Program-made: the position numbers and the translations under genes | Part shown: piece after piece, positions 1 through 8,902 of the stretch | Layout of the letters: the number at the start of each line of letters is the position of its first letter | How positions within the stretch are numbered: position 1 is the first letter of the stretch | Source of the DNA: Prochlorococcus sp. AG-402-N08 | Lineage (GTDB): Bacteria; Cyanobacteriota; Cyanobacteriia; PCC-6307; Cyanobiaceae | Reading direction: 5' to 3' | Length of the DNA stretch: 64,000 nt | Assembly (NCBI GenBank): GCA_003216535.1 | Contig: QCIS01000007.1 | Location: 48,985 to 112,984, forward strand | Notes under the pieces: model-generated | What the model was told of the DNA's origin: nothing | The model's database searches: none | What the model saw: only the letters and a program-made list of their open reading frames with translations

Positions 1-834
1 ATCATTAGTTAAATATAAAGTCTCTGATTCCCAGACATTATCAAAAATATCAATCCTTTCAGATATAAATCTAGTTCTTTTTACTGGATTAACATTCGCT
101 TTTAAAGAATTATCAGAAAAATTCTTAAGAAAAGTTTCTTTCTCTCTTTTTCGTACAATATTTCCAAATTCCAAATTAGATGAAGTATTTAGCTTGACCT
201 TTTTTATTTTAAAATATTCATCAAAATTATCATTTATAGAAATATCTTTTTTATCGTTATTTAGAAATTCCGATAGGTAATCAAAATCAACAGATCCATA
301 TGCATCTAATATAAAACCTTTTTTATTTTTAAAGTCATATTGAATTTTACTAGCCAAAAGGAACTGATTTTGGGACCTAAACTTTATTTCTCCCTCTATT
401 ATTAGTAAAGATTTTTCCCTATCATAAGAAAAACTATCTGTATTTAAAACTGCTTTCTTATTAGTAATAATTACATTACCTTTAGCGGAAATAATTGAAT
501 CTGATATTTCTTCATAATCTGCTAGAATTTCCAACTCTTGTGCATTTGAATTTTTTATTTTAGAGTCATTTTCAAAACTTATTAGTAAATTATTGAAGAA
601 TTCTTCAAAATTTAAAGGGAGATTGAATTCGTTTCCATTATTTTTAAAATTTTTCCTTTCTGAATAGGCTAAGTTTGCAAATTTTTTATATTTAATTTCC
701 TTATTAATTTTTTTACTATTTCCATTTTTTGAATCTTCTGAAATCTTCTTTATAGATAAATTAGATCTAGATAAAATAGGATTTATTAAGCCAAAAAAAA
801 GAAAGACACTTAACCAATAAAATAATTTGTTCAA
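1..834 (-). CDS. LptD/DUF3769-like outer-membrane LPS-assembly protein (5' part; runs off left edge)
   Basis: This reading frame is absent from the ORF track because it has no stop inside the window. Translated from a TTG at 834, it stays open for 278 codons to base 1. The N-terminus (NKLFYWLSVFLFFGL) looks like a signal peptide. A stretch near residues 125-190 (SAKGNVIITNKKAVLNTDSF, then a GEIKF...GFILDAYGSVDF pattern) resembles the OstA/LptA beta-jellyroll repeat found at the N-terminus of LptD. In picocyanobacteria, proteins of this kind are annotated DUF3769 and are thought to insert LPS into the outer membrane. The TTG start is inferred: an in-frame TAA lies just upstream, and the nearest upstream ATG is in another frame. 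The family is a judgement by eye; the C-terminal barrel is outside the window. Confidence 0.6.
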   Translation of the reverse strand, partial: MNKLFYWLSVFLFFGLINPILSRSNLSIKKISEDSKNGNSKKINKEIKYKKFANLAYSERKNFKNNGNEFNLPLNFEEFFNNLLISFENDSKIKNSNAQELEILADYEEISDSIISAKGNVIITNKKAVLNTDSFSYDREKSLLIIEGEIKFRSQNQFLLASKIQYDFKNKKGFILDAYGSVDFDYLSEFLNNDKKDISINDNFDEYFKIKKVKLNTSSNLEFGNIVRKREKETFLKNFSDNSLKANVNPVKRTRFISERIDIFDNVWESETLYLTND

Positions 835-1089
835 GGATTAATTTGATTGTTATCCATATTTTAATTTAAAATATATTTCTTTCATATTCAGTCTTAGTAC
901 ATATTCATTAAAGAAAAATCATAAAAATTTAAATTTTTTAAAAATGCTTATCAAGTTTATCCCTAACAGAATTTACTTAATACAAAAAGTCAATTTTTTT
1001 TTTTTCAAAAAACAAATAGTCAGAGTTTCATAGTTATTTAATACAAATTCAATATTTCATATTGATTTAGTTTGAAAAGCAAAAAAGGA

Positions 1090-1149
1090 CTATGGCCATA
1101 GTTTTGAACCAGTACCTCCTGCAATAATAATTGGAACTATTTTATTTAT
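1090..1149 (-). pseudogene. manC/cpsB 5' remnant (mannose-1-phosphate guanylyltransferase)
   Basis: Reading the minus strand just after the gmd stop gives ATA AAT AAA ATA GTT CCA and onward, which translates as INKIVPIIIAGGTGSKLWP followed by TAG. This matches the N-terminal nucleotide-binding signature of GDP-mannose pyrophosphorylases (VPIILAGGTGSRLWP). The ATA where a start would be expected suggests a mutated ATG, and nothing recognisable follows the stop. GDP-mannose is the substrate of Gmd, so a gmd-manC order is biologically sensible. I see nothing else in the 835-1160 gap. The fragment is short, but the motif is specific. Confidence 0.7.
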
Positions 1150-1160
1150 TGTTTTTGAAG

Positions 1161-2282
1161 TCAGTATTCATTTGGACTATATACAGAAAAACCTTTATTT
1201 TTAAGTAAAAATTCTTTTTTAGCTTCAAAAGAATCTTCTTTTATCATCTCAGAAATTATTGCTTCTAAAGAAATCTTACTCATCCAATTAAGTTCTTTTC
1301 TAGCTTTAGAGGCATCCCCTTTTAATTCCTCTACTTCAGTTGGTCTAAAGTATCTTGGATCAATTCTCACAACAATTTCTCCTGTATCTGCTCTTTTACC
1401 TATCTCATCTAAACCACCTTTTTCCCAAATTATTCCTTTGCCTCCCTTAACTTTATTCCAACCGAGTTCTATCGCACTTAATTCAATGAATTCACGAACA
1501 CTTTTCATCTGACCAGTAGCTATTACATAATCTTGAGGTTCTTCTTGTTGAAGCATAAGCCATTGCATGTATACATAATCTTTGGCGTGACCCCAATCTC
1601 TTTTTGCATTAATATTTCCCATATAAATACATTTTTCAAGACCATAATTTATTCTTGAAAGCCCTCTTGTTATTTTTCTTGTAACGAAGGTTTCTCCTCT
1701 CCTAGGACTTTCATGGTTAAAAAGAATGCCATTACATGCAAAAATATCATAAGCCTCTCTATAGTTTATAACCATCCAGTATGCATACAATTTTGCGACT
1801 GCATACGGACTCCTTGGATAAAAAGGAGTTGACTCTTTTTGTGGCACTTCTTTTACTAATCCATATAATTCACTTGTGCTCGCTTGATAAATTTTAGTTT
1901 TCTTTCTCAGATTTGAATTTTTTACTGCCTCAAGAATTCTGAGTATTCCTAGTGCATCACAATTTGCAGTATATTCTGGAGTTTCAAAACTAACTGCAAC
2001 ATGACTCTGAGCACCTAAATTATATATTTCATCAGGCTGAATTTTTTGTATTAATTTGAATATATTAGTACTATCAACTAAATCTCCATAATGAAGAAAA
2101 AACTTTGCTTCACTCTCATGAGGGTCTTGATATAAATGATCAATCCTTGAGGTATTAAAAGAACTTGAACGCCTTTTCAAGCCATGTACTTCATAACCTT
2201 TTGAAAGAAGCAGTTCAGATAGATAACTTCCATCTTGTCCAGTTATTCCAGTAATTAGCGCAACTTTGTTTGTCCTCGTCAT
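1161..2282 (-). CDS. gmd: GDP-mannose 4,6-dehydratase
   Basis: Converts GDP-D-mannose to GDP-4-keto-6-deoxy-D-mannose in the cytoplasm, the first step toward GDP-L-fucose, GDP-perosamine or related 6-deoxy sugars. It is an extended short-chain dehydrogenase: the N-terminal Rossmann motif GITGQDG is near residue 12, the family-typical [10 protein letters not shown] follows near 35, and the active-site YAVAK tyrosine/lysine pair lies near 160. The C-terminal RYFRPTEVE segment is typical of Gmd. At 373 aa it has the family length. The partner fcl lies about 1.7 kb away on the opposite strand, and a decayed gmd fragment sits directly in front of fcl, so this copy probably replaced or was inverted relative to the ancestral gmd-fcl pair. 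The start [12 protein letters not shown] fits the family. Confidence 0.95.
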   Translation of the reverse strand: MTRTNKVALITGITGQDGSYLSELLLSKGYEVHGLKRRSSSFNTSRIDHLYQDPHESEAKFFLHYGDLVDSTNIFKLIQKIQPDEIYNLGAQSHVAVSFETPEYTANCDALGILRILEAVKNSNLRKKTKIYQASTSELYGLVKEVPQKESTPFYPRSPYAVAKLYAYWMVINYREAYDIFACNGILFNHESPRRGETFVTRKITRGLSRINYGLEKCIYMGNINAKRDWGHAKDYVYMQWLMLQQEEPQDYVIATGQMKSVREFIELSAIELGWNKVKGGKGIIWEKGGLDEIGKRADTGEIVVRIDPRYFRPTEVEELKGDASKARKELNWMSKISLEAIISEMIKEDSFEAKKEFLLKNKGFSVYSPNEY

Positions 2283-2485
2283 ATTAAATCAAATCTTTTT
2301 CACTCTACATTAAAAACTTTAAAAAATAAGTATTTATAAATATCCATAATTAAAAAATTTAAACATTTATAAAAGAAGAGAAGATAGTAAAATTATTCAC
2401 AGAATTTTATGTCTAAGCATTGATACTTTCTTAAAAAGAAATTTATTTTTATTGGATTAAAAAAAGAATACATAAAACTAATATT

Positions 2486-3544
2486 TTAATTCAAATAACC
2501 ATTTGGGTTATTTAATTGCCAATTCCAACCATCTCTGCAAATATCTTCAATACTAAACTTAGGTTCCCAATTTAACTTTAATTTTGCGAATGATATATCC
2601 GCTACAACAAAAGCTTTATCGCCTTGTCTCCTCTTATCAAAGCTGAATGGAATATCTATACTATTAACTTTTTCAAAAATTTTTATTAACTCTAAAACAC
2701 TTGTACCTTTTCCTGTACCAAGATTTATAGTTAAGTTTTGAGGTTTTTCTTTTAGTAAATGATTTAATGCTGATAAATGTCCCTCTGCAAGATCCATAAC
2801 ATGTATATAATCTCTAATTCCAGTTCCATCTTTTGTACCCCAATCTGATCCAAAAATTTTTATTTCATTTAATTTCCCAATAGCTACTTTTGTTATTTGA
2901 GGATAAAGATTATTTGGATTTCCAAAAGGATCCTCGCCTATTAGACCGGAATAATGGGCACCTGCAGGATTAAAATATCTTAGAGAAGCGATCCTCCAAT
3001 GAGAAGGGTAACTTTTATATAGGTCGCAAAGGATCCTTTCTATAGTCAACTTTGTATATCCATAGGGATTGACAGGCTCACAAATATCATCCTCTTTCAA
3101 TAATTTGTCAGACTTTGCTTTGTAAACTGATGCACTACTACTAAAAACAATAGTTTTGCAATTATATTTTTCCATTATTTTTAAAAGATTTATTGTGCCA
3201 ACGACATTGTTCTCCCAATATTTGAGAGGTTCATTAATTGATTCAGAAAGTGACTTTAAACCTGCAAAATGAATTACAGCATCAATTGATTTATTAACTT
3301 TTATGCTGGATTGAAAAACTTTATCAATATCACTTTTAATTTTCAAATCACCTTCAATTACATATAACTTTTTTCTAACACTCTGCTTTTTGTTTTCTAA
3401 AATTTCTAATACTTTTTTTAATGAATTTTCTGATGAATTAATGTAGGAATCGATTATGAAAACATTATATCCTTTTTCTAAAAGCAATAAACAAGTATGA
3501 CTTCCTATAAATCCTGTACCGCCAGTAATAAGAATATTTTTCAT
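2486..3544 (-). CDS. galE: UDP-glucose 4-epimerase
   Basis: Interconverts UDP-glucose and UDP-galactose (possibly the GlcNAc/GalNAc pair) as a cytoplasmic NAD-dependent extended SDR enzyme. The sequence starts MKNILITGGTGFIGSH with the GxxGxxG dinucleotide site, has SSSASVY for the catalytic serine region, NPYGYTK for the YxxxK pair and LRYFNPAGAH, a GalE hallmark. At 352 aa it has normal GalE length. It shares the minus strand with gmd (about 200 bp apart) and may be cotranscribed with it. Its role in this block is presumably to supply galactose residues for surface glycans. Confidence 0.93.
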   Translation of the reverse strand: MKNILITGGTGFIGSHTCLLLLEKGYNVFIIDSYINSSENSLKKVLEILENKKQSVRKKLYVIEGDLKIKSDIDKVFQSSIKVNKSIDAVIHFAGLKSLSESINEPLKYWENNVVGTINLLKIMEKYNCKTIVFSSSASVYKAKSDKLLKEDDICEPVNPYGYTKLTIERILCDLYKSYPSHWRIASLRYFNPAGAHYSGLIGEDPFGNPNNLYPQITKVAIGKLNEIKIFGSDWGTKDGTGIRDYIHVMDLAEGHLSALNHLLKEKPQNLTINLGTGKGTSVLELIKIFEKVNSIDIPFSFDKRRQGDKAFVVADISFAKLKLNWEPKFSIEDICRDGWNWQLNNPNGYLN

Positions 3545-3791
3545 AAAAATAATTTAAACAACTAAAGATGATTTATTTGTAATTGAAACTAGAATTTAAA
3601 ATTTTTATCCAAATAATATTATATATTGGTTTTTAGTTAAAGTAAAAGGAAGATTTTATTAATTAAAAAACTACTATATTTAATTAATTTTCAAAATATT
3701 TTTTAATTATAAAAAAATTCTCAGATATTTTTCAACACTTTCTTTTTCAAAATTTTTCCTCCAGTTGAATTAAAATTAATTTAATTCAAAC

Positions 3792-3978
3792 TATTTTAGG
3801 CCTATAGAAGTTGAAGAATTTCTTGGTAATTCCTCAAAAGCATTAAAAACTTGATTGGTAACCTACTACTTCTCTTTAAGAAATGATTGCCGAAATGATT
3901 AATCATGATTTAAATGAAGCTAAAAAAGAATCCTTATTAAGAAATAAAGGTTTCATAATTCATTCTTCAAAAGAATAA
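3792..3978 (+). pseudogene. gmd 3' remnant (decayed GDP-mannose 4,6-dehydratase C-terminus)
   Basis: The plus strand encodes YFRPIEVEEFLGNSSKALKT up to a TGA at 3852. In the next frame, PTTSL (TAA) EMIAEMINHDLNEAKKES continues to a TAA at 3976. Both parts align with the C-terminus of the intact Gmd at 1161-2282 ([39 protein letters not shown]). Lesions are a frameshift near 3849-3860 and two TAA codons that look like AAA-to-TAA changes. It ends 5 bp before fcl, the classic gmd-fcl order, so it is the relic of the original partner gene. The rest of the 3545-3983 gap shows nothing recognisable. Confidence 0.88.
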
Positions 3979-3983
3979 TTTGC

Positions 3984-4979
3984 ATGAAGAAATTAATTTC
4001 AAAAAGTGAAAGATTTTTTATTGCTGGAGCCAATGGCATGGTTGGGCAAGCAATTGTTAAAGCTTTAAGAAAATCAGGATATGGGAAAAAAGAACATGGA
4101 GGGATTTTTCTTACCCCCTCTAGAAAAGAATTAAATTTACTAAATGGAGAAGATGTTGAAAAATGGTTTGAAATTAATAAACCTACAGTTGTAGTTTTAG
4201 CTGCAGCAAAGGTTGGAGGAATTCAAGCTAATAACTCTTTGCCAGCTGACTTTATTCTTGAAAATTTAAAAATACAGACTAACGTAATTGAAAATTCCTG
4301 GAAAATGAATGTTAAAAGATTTCTCTTTATGGGAAGTAGTTGTATCTATCCAGCGAAGTCTATACAACCAATAAAAGAAGAATATTTACTTACAGGTAAG
4401 CTTGAAGATACAAATCAATGGTATGCAATAGCTAAAATTGCCGGAATGAAATTATGCGAAGCATTGAGAAAGCAATATGGATTTGATGCGATTTCTGTAA
4501 TGCCAACAAACTTATATGGGCCAGGGGATAATTTCAATTTAGAAAATAGCCACGTGCTGCCTGCCCTTTTAAGAAAGTTTTATGAAGCAAAACTACATTC
4601 TAGGAATGAAGTTATTTGCTGGGGTTCAGGGAGGCCAAGAAGAGAATTTATGTTTATTGATGATTTTGGTAAAGCTTGTGTTTTTATTCTTGAAAATTTC
4701 CATCCTGGAATGAATGGAGATGATATTCCATTTCTTAATGTTGGTACTGGTTCAGATTTAACCATCAAAGAATTAGCTGAAAAAATAGCTAATTTGTTTA
4801 ATTTCAAAGGAAATATTATTTGGGATACGAAAGAGCCTGATGGGACTTATCAGAAAAAATTAAACGTTGAGAAATTAAATCGGTTAGGTTGGGAGTATCA
4901 AGTATCAATTGATGAAGGCTTAAAAAAAACACTCGATTATTTCGTTTCTTCTTATAAATCAAAAGAGATAAGACTTTAG
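3984..4979 (+). CDS. fcl: GDP-L-fucose synthase (GDP-4-keto-6-deoxymannose 3,5-epimerase/4-reductase)
   Basis: Catalyses the epimerisation and NADPH-dependent reduction of the Gmd product to GDP-L-fucose (WcaG/Fcl family, extended SDR). Visible features are GANGMVGQ near residue 15, LAAAKVGGI, the family-typical MGSSCIYP near 112, YAIAK as the catalytic YxxxK near 147, and MPTNLYGPGDNF near 174. At 331 aa it is the usual length. It stands alone on the plus strand after the dead gmd fragment, so its transcript may start within or upstream of that relic. Function depends on the intact gmd in the neighbouring minus-strand block. Confidence 0.95.
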   Translation: MKKLISKSERFFIAGANGMVGQAIVKALRKSGYGKKEHGGIFLTPSRKELNLLNGEDVEKWFEINKPTVVVLAAAKVGGIQANNSLPADFILENLKIQTNVIENSWKMNVKRFLFMGSSCIYPAKSIQPIKEEYLLTGKLEDTNQWYAIAKIAGMKLCEALRKQYGFDAISVMPTNLYGPGDNFNLENSHVLPALLRKFYEAKLHSRNEVICWGSGRPRREFMFIDDFGKACVFILENFHPGMNGDDIPFLNVGTGSDLTIKELAEKIANLFNFKGNIIWDTKEPDGTYQKKLNVEKLNRLGWEYQVSIDEGLKKTLDYFVSSYKSKEIRL

Positions 4980-5093
4980 GTTATTTTTGAAATTAGTTTT
5001 AGATATTAATTATTTTTTTAATATAAAATACTTTTATAACGTAAATTATAATCATTTATCATATTAAAAAATTATTAATTAACTTTAATATAA

Positions 5094-6023
5094 TTATTCA
5101 TTATTGATATTTTCGAAAATAGTATATTTTGAATTTTTGTAATGCAAAAAGTCTTTTCTCCATTTAAATAAATATTTAGCCCAGGAACTTATATGATAAC
5201 GCGTTGTTTTATTAGAGAAAATAGAGTTTAGAATACCCGTTTTTTTGGATGACTCATAATTTCCAATATGTATTATTTTAAATTCAGGATAGTACAAAAC
5301 TTTTTTTGATTTTTCTCTTGCCATTCTACAAATATCAATATCTTCGAAATAAAGGAAAAACTTTGGATCAAAACCCTTAATAGACTCAAAAAAGTCTCGC
5401 TGAATTAACATAGAACATCCTGATACCCAATCTACAAATACTGGTCTATTTTTGTTTCTATTTAAATAAGCCATCTTTTCTAAATAATTTCTTATAAATT
5501 TAAAATTTAAAAACCTTAAAAATTTATTTAGTTTAAATAAATGATTGATTGGTTTGATGAGCAGAAAAAACGGATCGAAGCTAAAGTATGAATTTTCCCA
5601 CTGTTTTTTTTCATTAAGTATCATTGGGGCACATATAGCAACTTTATCATTAACTTTATTAAGAAAATTAATTAAACTATTTGTAAAGTTTATATCATTA
5701 ATAAAAATAGTATCGCAATTCAAAATAAGAATTTTCTTACTTTTCCCTAAACTAGCCCCCAGATTACAACCAGATCCATATCCAATATTTGTTAAATTCT
5801 TAGTGATACTTAATTTAAATTGAATTTGATTATATTTCTTAGGTAGATTCAAAATATCTTTATATTCTTTTTTTTCTCCTGTTTCTCCATAAGAATTATC
5901 AATAATAAATATATTGAAATAAAAAATTTCTTTTTTTAAACAAGCTAAAAAACTTTCTATACTAATTTGTAATTTTTCTAAGGAAAGGTAGTTAACATAC
6001 ACTATATCTAAAGATACTTTCAT
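5094..6023 (-). CDS. Glycosyltransferase family 2 (WbbL/rhamnosyltransferase-like)
   Basis: Predicted inverting GT-A glycosyltransferase adding a sugar to a lipid-linked surface glycan at the cytoplasmic membrane face. It has the early IIDNSYG element of GT2 folds, ILNCDTIF as the metal/nucleotide-binding acidic motif near residue 100, WVSGCSMLIQRDFF near 200 and the acceptor-side FLYFEDIDICRMA motif near 224. These are typical of the WbbL-like subgroup, often labelled rhamnosyltransferase or dTDP-sugar transferase. The true donor cannot be read from sequence. It lies last in a tight five-gene minus-strand run (10054 to 5094), 8 bp after the methyltransferase gene. Confidence 0.85.
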   Translation of the reverse strand: MKVSLDIVYVNYLSLEKLQISIESFLACLKKEIFYFNIFIIDNSYGETGEKKEYKDILNLPKKYNQIQFKLSITKNLTNIGYGSGCNLGASLGKSKKILILNCDTIFINDINFTNSLINFLNKVNDKVAICAPMILNEKKQWENSYFSFDPFFLLIKPINHLFKLNKFLRFLNFKFIRNYLEKMAYLNRNKNRPVFVDWVSGCSMLIQRDFFESIKGFDPKFFLYFEDIDICRMAREKSKKVLYYPEFKIIHIGNYESSKKTGILNSIFSNKTTRYHISSWAKYLFKWRKDFLHYKNSKYTIFENINNE

Positions 6024-6031
6024 ATAAAGTT

Positions 6032-6616
6032 TTAACCTGAATATTTGAAAATCATGTAAAGATTTTGAATTTTAATAAATTTTCCAAAAAACTTTAAAGG
6101 GAAAGGAAAATAAAAATAATCAATAATGCTAATCTTAGTATCAGATAAAAATAAATCCTTTAAATTATCTAATTCGTAAAATATTTTATGATCGGGATCA
6201 ATTTGAAAGCCTCTTTTACAAGGAACTCCAATTATAATTTTTCCACCTTTTTTTAAAATTCTTTTTGTTTCAGAAATAAATTTTCTAGGATCAACAATAT
6301 GCTCTAAAACTTGATCTGAAATAACTACGTCAAAACTATTATCATTTAAAGGGAAAATCCCATCATCCTCAATATGATATCCATTAAGGTGATTATCCCT
6401 CAAGAAATTAATATTAAATATATTGTTATCAAGCCCTACAGATTCTTTATCACCGTAAGAAAGAAATTCTCCAATACCGCATCCTAAATCAACAAATCTT
6501 GGACCAGTTTTGAATCTTAAAAATGGAAATAAAAAAATTTTTCTATATATCTTTCCTAAAAAAGAAATCTTTTTTAAGTATTCATGATATTCCTTATAAT
6601 TCGTTGAAGAGTCCAA
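6032..6616 (-). CDS. SAM-dependent class I methyltransferase
   Basis: A small (194 aa) methyltransferase of the Methyltransf_11 type. It has motif I VDLGCGIGEF near residue 43, an acidic GLDN after strand 2, a motif II/III region DVVISDQVLEHI near 90 and a post-III KGGKIIIGVPC segment. The acceptor is unknown. Position between glycosyltransferases makes O-methylation of a sugar residue, or capping of a chain end, the simplest inference. It is 8 bp upstream of the GT2 gene and about 43 bp downstream of a GT4 gene on the same strand. Confidence 0.82.
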   Translation of the reverse strand: MDSSTNYKEYHEYLKKISFLGKIYRKIFLFPFLRFKTGPRFVDLGCGIGEFLSYGDKESVGLDNNIFNINFLRDNHLNGYHIEDDGIFPLNDNSFDVVISDQVLEHIVDPRKFISETKRILKKGGKIIIGVPCKRGFQIDPDHKIFYELDNLKDLFLSDTKISIIDYFYFPFPLKFFGKFIKIQNLYMIFKYSG

Positions 6617-6659
6617 AATAAAAATACTTTTTTATAAATATATCCTAAATTCTTGATAT

Positions 6660-7739
6660 TCAAAAGATTTTATCTAATCTATTAAACATTTCTTGAGATA
6701 CTCTTGATTGACTATATTTAGAAGGTAAAAAATTCATTTTTCTTATTTTCTTTGAAGTTTGTTCTATTGCTTTTTCAATAGTTTTTGACAACTCTTCATC
6801 CTTCCTAAATAAGAAAACATTTTCCGAAACTAAACTTAATTCTGAGTTGCCATCGGTATCTCTTAGAACGCACGTCAAACCCATAAATAAACTTTCTAAT
6901 ACTGCTCTAGAGGTGCCTTCAGAACTAGAAGGCAAAACCAAAATATCATAATTTTTAAATCTTTTAAAAGGATTTTTTACAAATCCTATAAGCTTTATTT
7001 TTGAATCTAAATTCATTCTAGAAATTAAATTTGCAATTCTCTTCTCTAATTCACCCCCTCCAATAATATCTAATTTTAAATCATATTTATTTATTTTACT
7101 AATTGCATCAATGAGTAATTCGGGATTTTTTCTCTTAGTTAAACTTCCCAAAAATAAAAGATTAAATTTCTTTTTATTCTTAAATTTTCTATTTTCATAT
7201 TTATAAAGATCAAGATTTTTTTCATCAATAAAATTCGGCACTACTTCAGTTTTTAGACCAACTAATTTATTTACTTGACTTTGCATTGATAATGTCATAG
7301 AAAAAACTAATGAAAAATTTCTTAAAATAAATAGATGTAACAGTGCTAAACAATAACCAAGAAATCCATAAGTGAATTTATAATTAGTCATTAAATTACC
7401 CCTAATACTGGAAACTTTGGGGAATTTATGCAAAGAAATAAAATTTGTTAAATCGGCGCTAAAACACATTGAAAAAACTAAGATATTTTTATTTTTAGTA
7501 CTCATGTATTTGATAAATTCTCTAAATTTTTTAACATTCTTAAAAAAATTTTTTTTTGATTCAGATAAATATTCTTTGGCAATTTCTTTTTCAAGAAAAG
7601 CATTTGATCCTTTGCCTTTATTTATAAAGACGAGTTGAACAAAATAATACTTAGAAAGACCATTTGCAATAGCAAAAGCTCCTTTTATGGGACCTGTTGG
7701 ATTATCTGCAGGGAGTAATAAGATAATAGTTTTTTTCAA
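6660..7739 (-). CDS. Glycosyltransferase family 4 (GT-B)
   Basis: Retaining GT-B glycosyltransferase of the GT4 (group 1) family, predicted to use a nucleotide-sugar donor at the cytoplasmic membrane face. The C-terminal Rossmann half carries NLLFLGSLTKRKNPELLIDA near residue 193, an IGGGELE element near 226 and the donor-binding VLPSSSEGTSRAVLESL near 272, the EX7E-type signature. The N-terminal half is divergent. It overlaps the preceding GT4 gene by 4 bp (ATGA), so the two are probably translationally coupled. Confidence 0.85.
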   Translation of the reverse strand: MKKTIILLLPADNPTGPIKGAFAIANGLSKYYFVQLVFINKGKGSNAFLEKEIAKEYLSESKKNFFKNVKKFREFIKYMSTKNKNILVFSMCFSADLTNFISLHKFPKVSSIRGNLMTNYKFTYGFLGYCLALLHLFILRNFSLVFSMTLSMQSQVNKLVGLKTEVVPNFIDEKNLDLYKYENRKFKNKKKFNLLFLGSLTKRKNPELLIDAISKINKYDLKLDIIGGGELEKRIANLISRMNLDSKIKLIGFVKNPFKRFKNYDILVLPSSSEGTSRAVLESLFMGLTCVLRDTDGNSELSLVSENVFLFRKDEELSKTIEKAIEQTSKKIRKMNFLPSKYSQSRVSQEMFNRLDKIF

Positions 7740-8893
7740 TTTTTTTTACTGAGATAAATAAAGTTTTCTGCTCTTTTTTTCCAATTAAAGTACTGCATGT
7801 ATTCATTAAATGCATTTTTTGATATATATGTAGATAATTTTCTATTATCTTTTATTATTTTTAAAGCTTTGTCCCAACTATCAAAATTTTTGGGAGGGAC
7901 AAGTAAGGCATTTCTTCTATCCTCAAGTATCTCTCTTAATACTGGCAAATCAGAAGAAATTATAGGAACTCCTGAAGACATATATTCAAACAATTTCAAT
8001 GGTGACATCCAATCAGCAGTATTAGAACCCTTAATGCCTATAGAAACATTTCTTTGGTATGGCATCAATAATACATCTACACATCTTAAAATCTTAAGCG
8101 AATCAATATGATCTAGATATCCGAAAAAGATTAGATTGCTAGACTCATATAATTTTTTGCTTATGATAATATCTTCATCTGTTCCCCCAAAAACTAGAAA
8201 TAAAAAGTTTCTATTTCTTTTTGATAATTCATAAATAACTTCAATGCCTCTACCAGGATATAAATGTCCAAAATAACCACAAAAAAAATTAAATTTAAAA
8301 TATTTTTTTTCTAATAATTCTCCAATAATTTGCTTCTTCTTTTGCTCTGAAAATATTTCTAAACCCGATTTGGCTGCATCAGGGAAGATTTCAATATTCT
8401 TAAAATTAAAGTTATGATATTGATTTAATTTTTCTCTCAATTTTTTTGAAATTACAATAGATTTAATTCTCTTACTCTTAAGTAATAAAAATTGTATATT
8501 TTTTCTAATTCCCTGCTCTGGTGTATGGGTTTCATATATTAGGTTAATTCTGAGGATTATACCCGCTAAATATGCTGCATATAAATTTCTACAAATTATA
8601 ATTTTCTTATTATTTGATTTTTTTAAAAGAAAAAAAACAAATCTTAGAGCTATGAAAAATTCAATGCCAAATTTATAATTAATATTAAAATCTTTAAATG
8701 AAATATTTTTATTATCAAATCCAAAAGAATTTTTTAAATAATTTTCAATATCAGCTTCGTTTTTAAAATTTAATTTAGCAAACAAGTCAACCTTATAACC
8801 TAATTCTATAAAGCCATATATCTGGTTTAGTACATGGACTGTGTTGGCTTGCCTTGATGGAATAGTTGAGGCTGAAACATAAACAATTCTCAT
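7736..8893 (-). CDS. Glycosyltransferase family 4 (GT-B)
   Basis: A second GT4-type retaining glycosyltransferase of 385 aa. The N-terminus (RIVYVSASTIPSRQANTVHV) is the acceptor-domain pattern of many LPS/exopolysaccharide GT4 enzymes. The C-terminal domain has FGYLDH, VLLMPYQRNVSIG, and MSPLKLFEYMSSGVPIISSD, the conserved EYM/A-G-P donor site, near residue 297. It starts 9 bp after the toroid-like gene and overlaps the next GT4 by 4 bp. The linkage and sugar cannot be assigned. Confidence 0.85.
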   Translation of the reverse strand: MRIVYVSASTIPSRQANTVHVLNQIYGFIELGYKVDLFAKLNFKNEADIENYLKNSFGFDNKNISFKDFNINYKFGIEFFIALRFVFFLLKKSNNKKIIICRNLYAAYLAGIILRINLIYETHTPEQGIRKNIQFLLLKSKRIKSIVISKKLREKLNQYHNFNFKNIEIFPDAAKSGLEIFSEQKKKQIIGELLEKKYFKFNFFCGYFGHLYPGRGIEVIYELSKRNRNFLFLVFGGTDEDIIISKKLYESSNLIFFGYLDHIDSLKILRCVDVLLMPYQRNVSIGIKGSNTADWMSPLKLFEYMSSGVPIISSDLPVLREILEDRRNALLVPPKNFDSWDKALKIIKDNRKLSTYISKNAFNEYMQYFNWKKRAENFIYLSKKN

Positions 8894-8902
8894 ATTTAAA
8901 TA

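Noticed and set aside
4580-4807. Minus-strand ORF of 75 aa inside fcl
   Set aside because: Antisense shadow of fcl with no family motif; the plus-strand frame is clearly the real gene.
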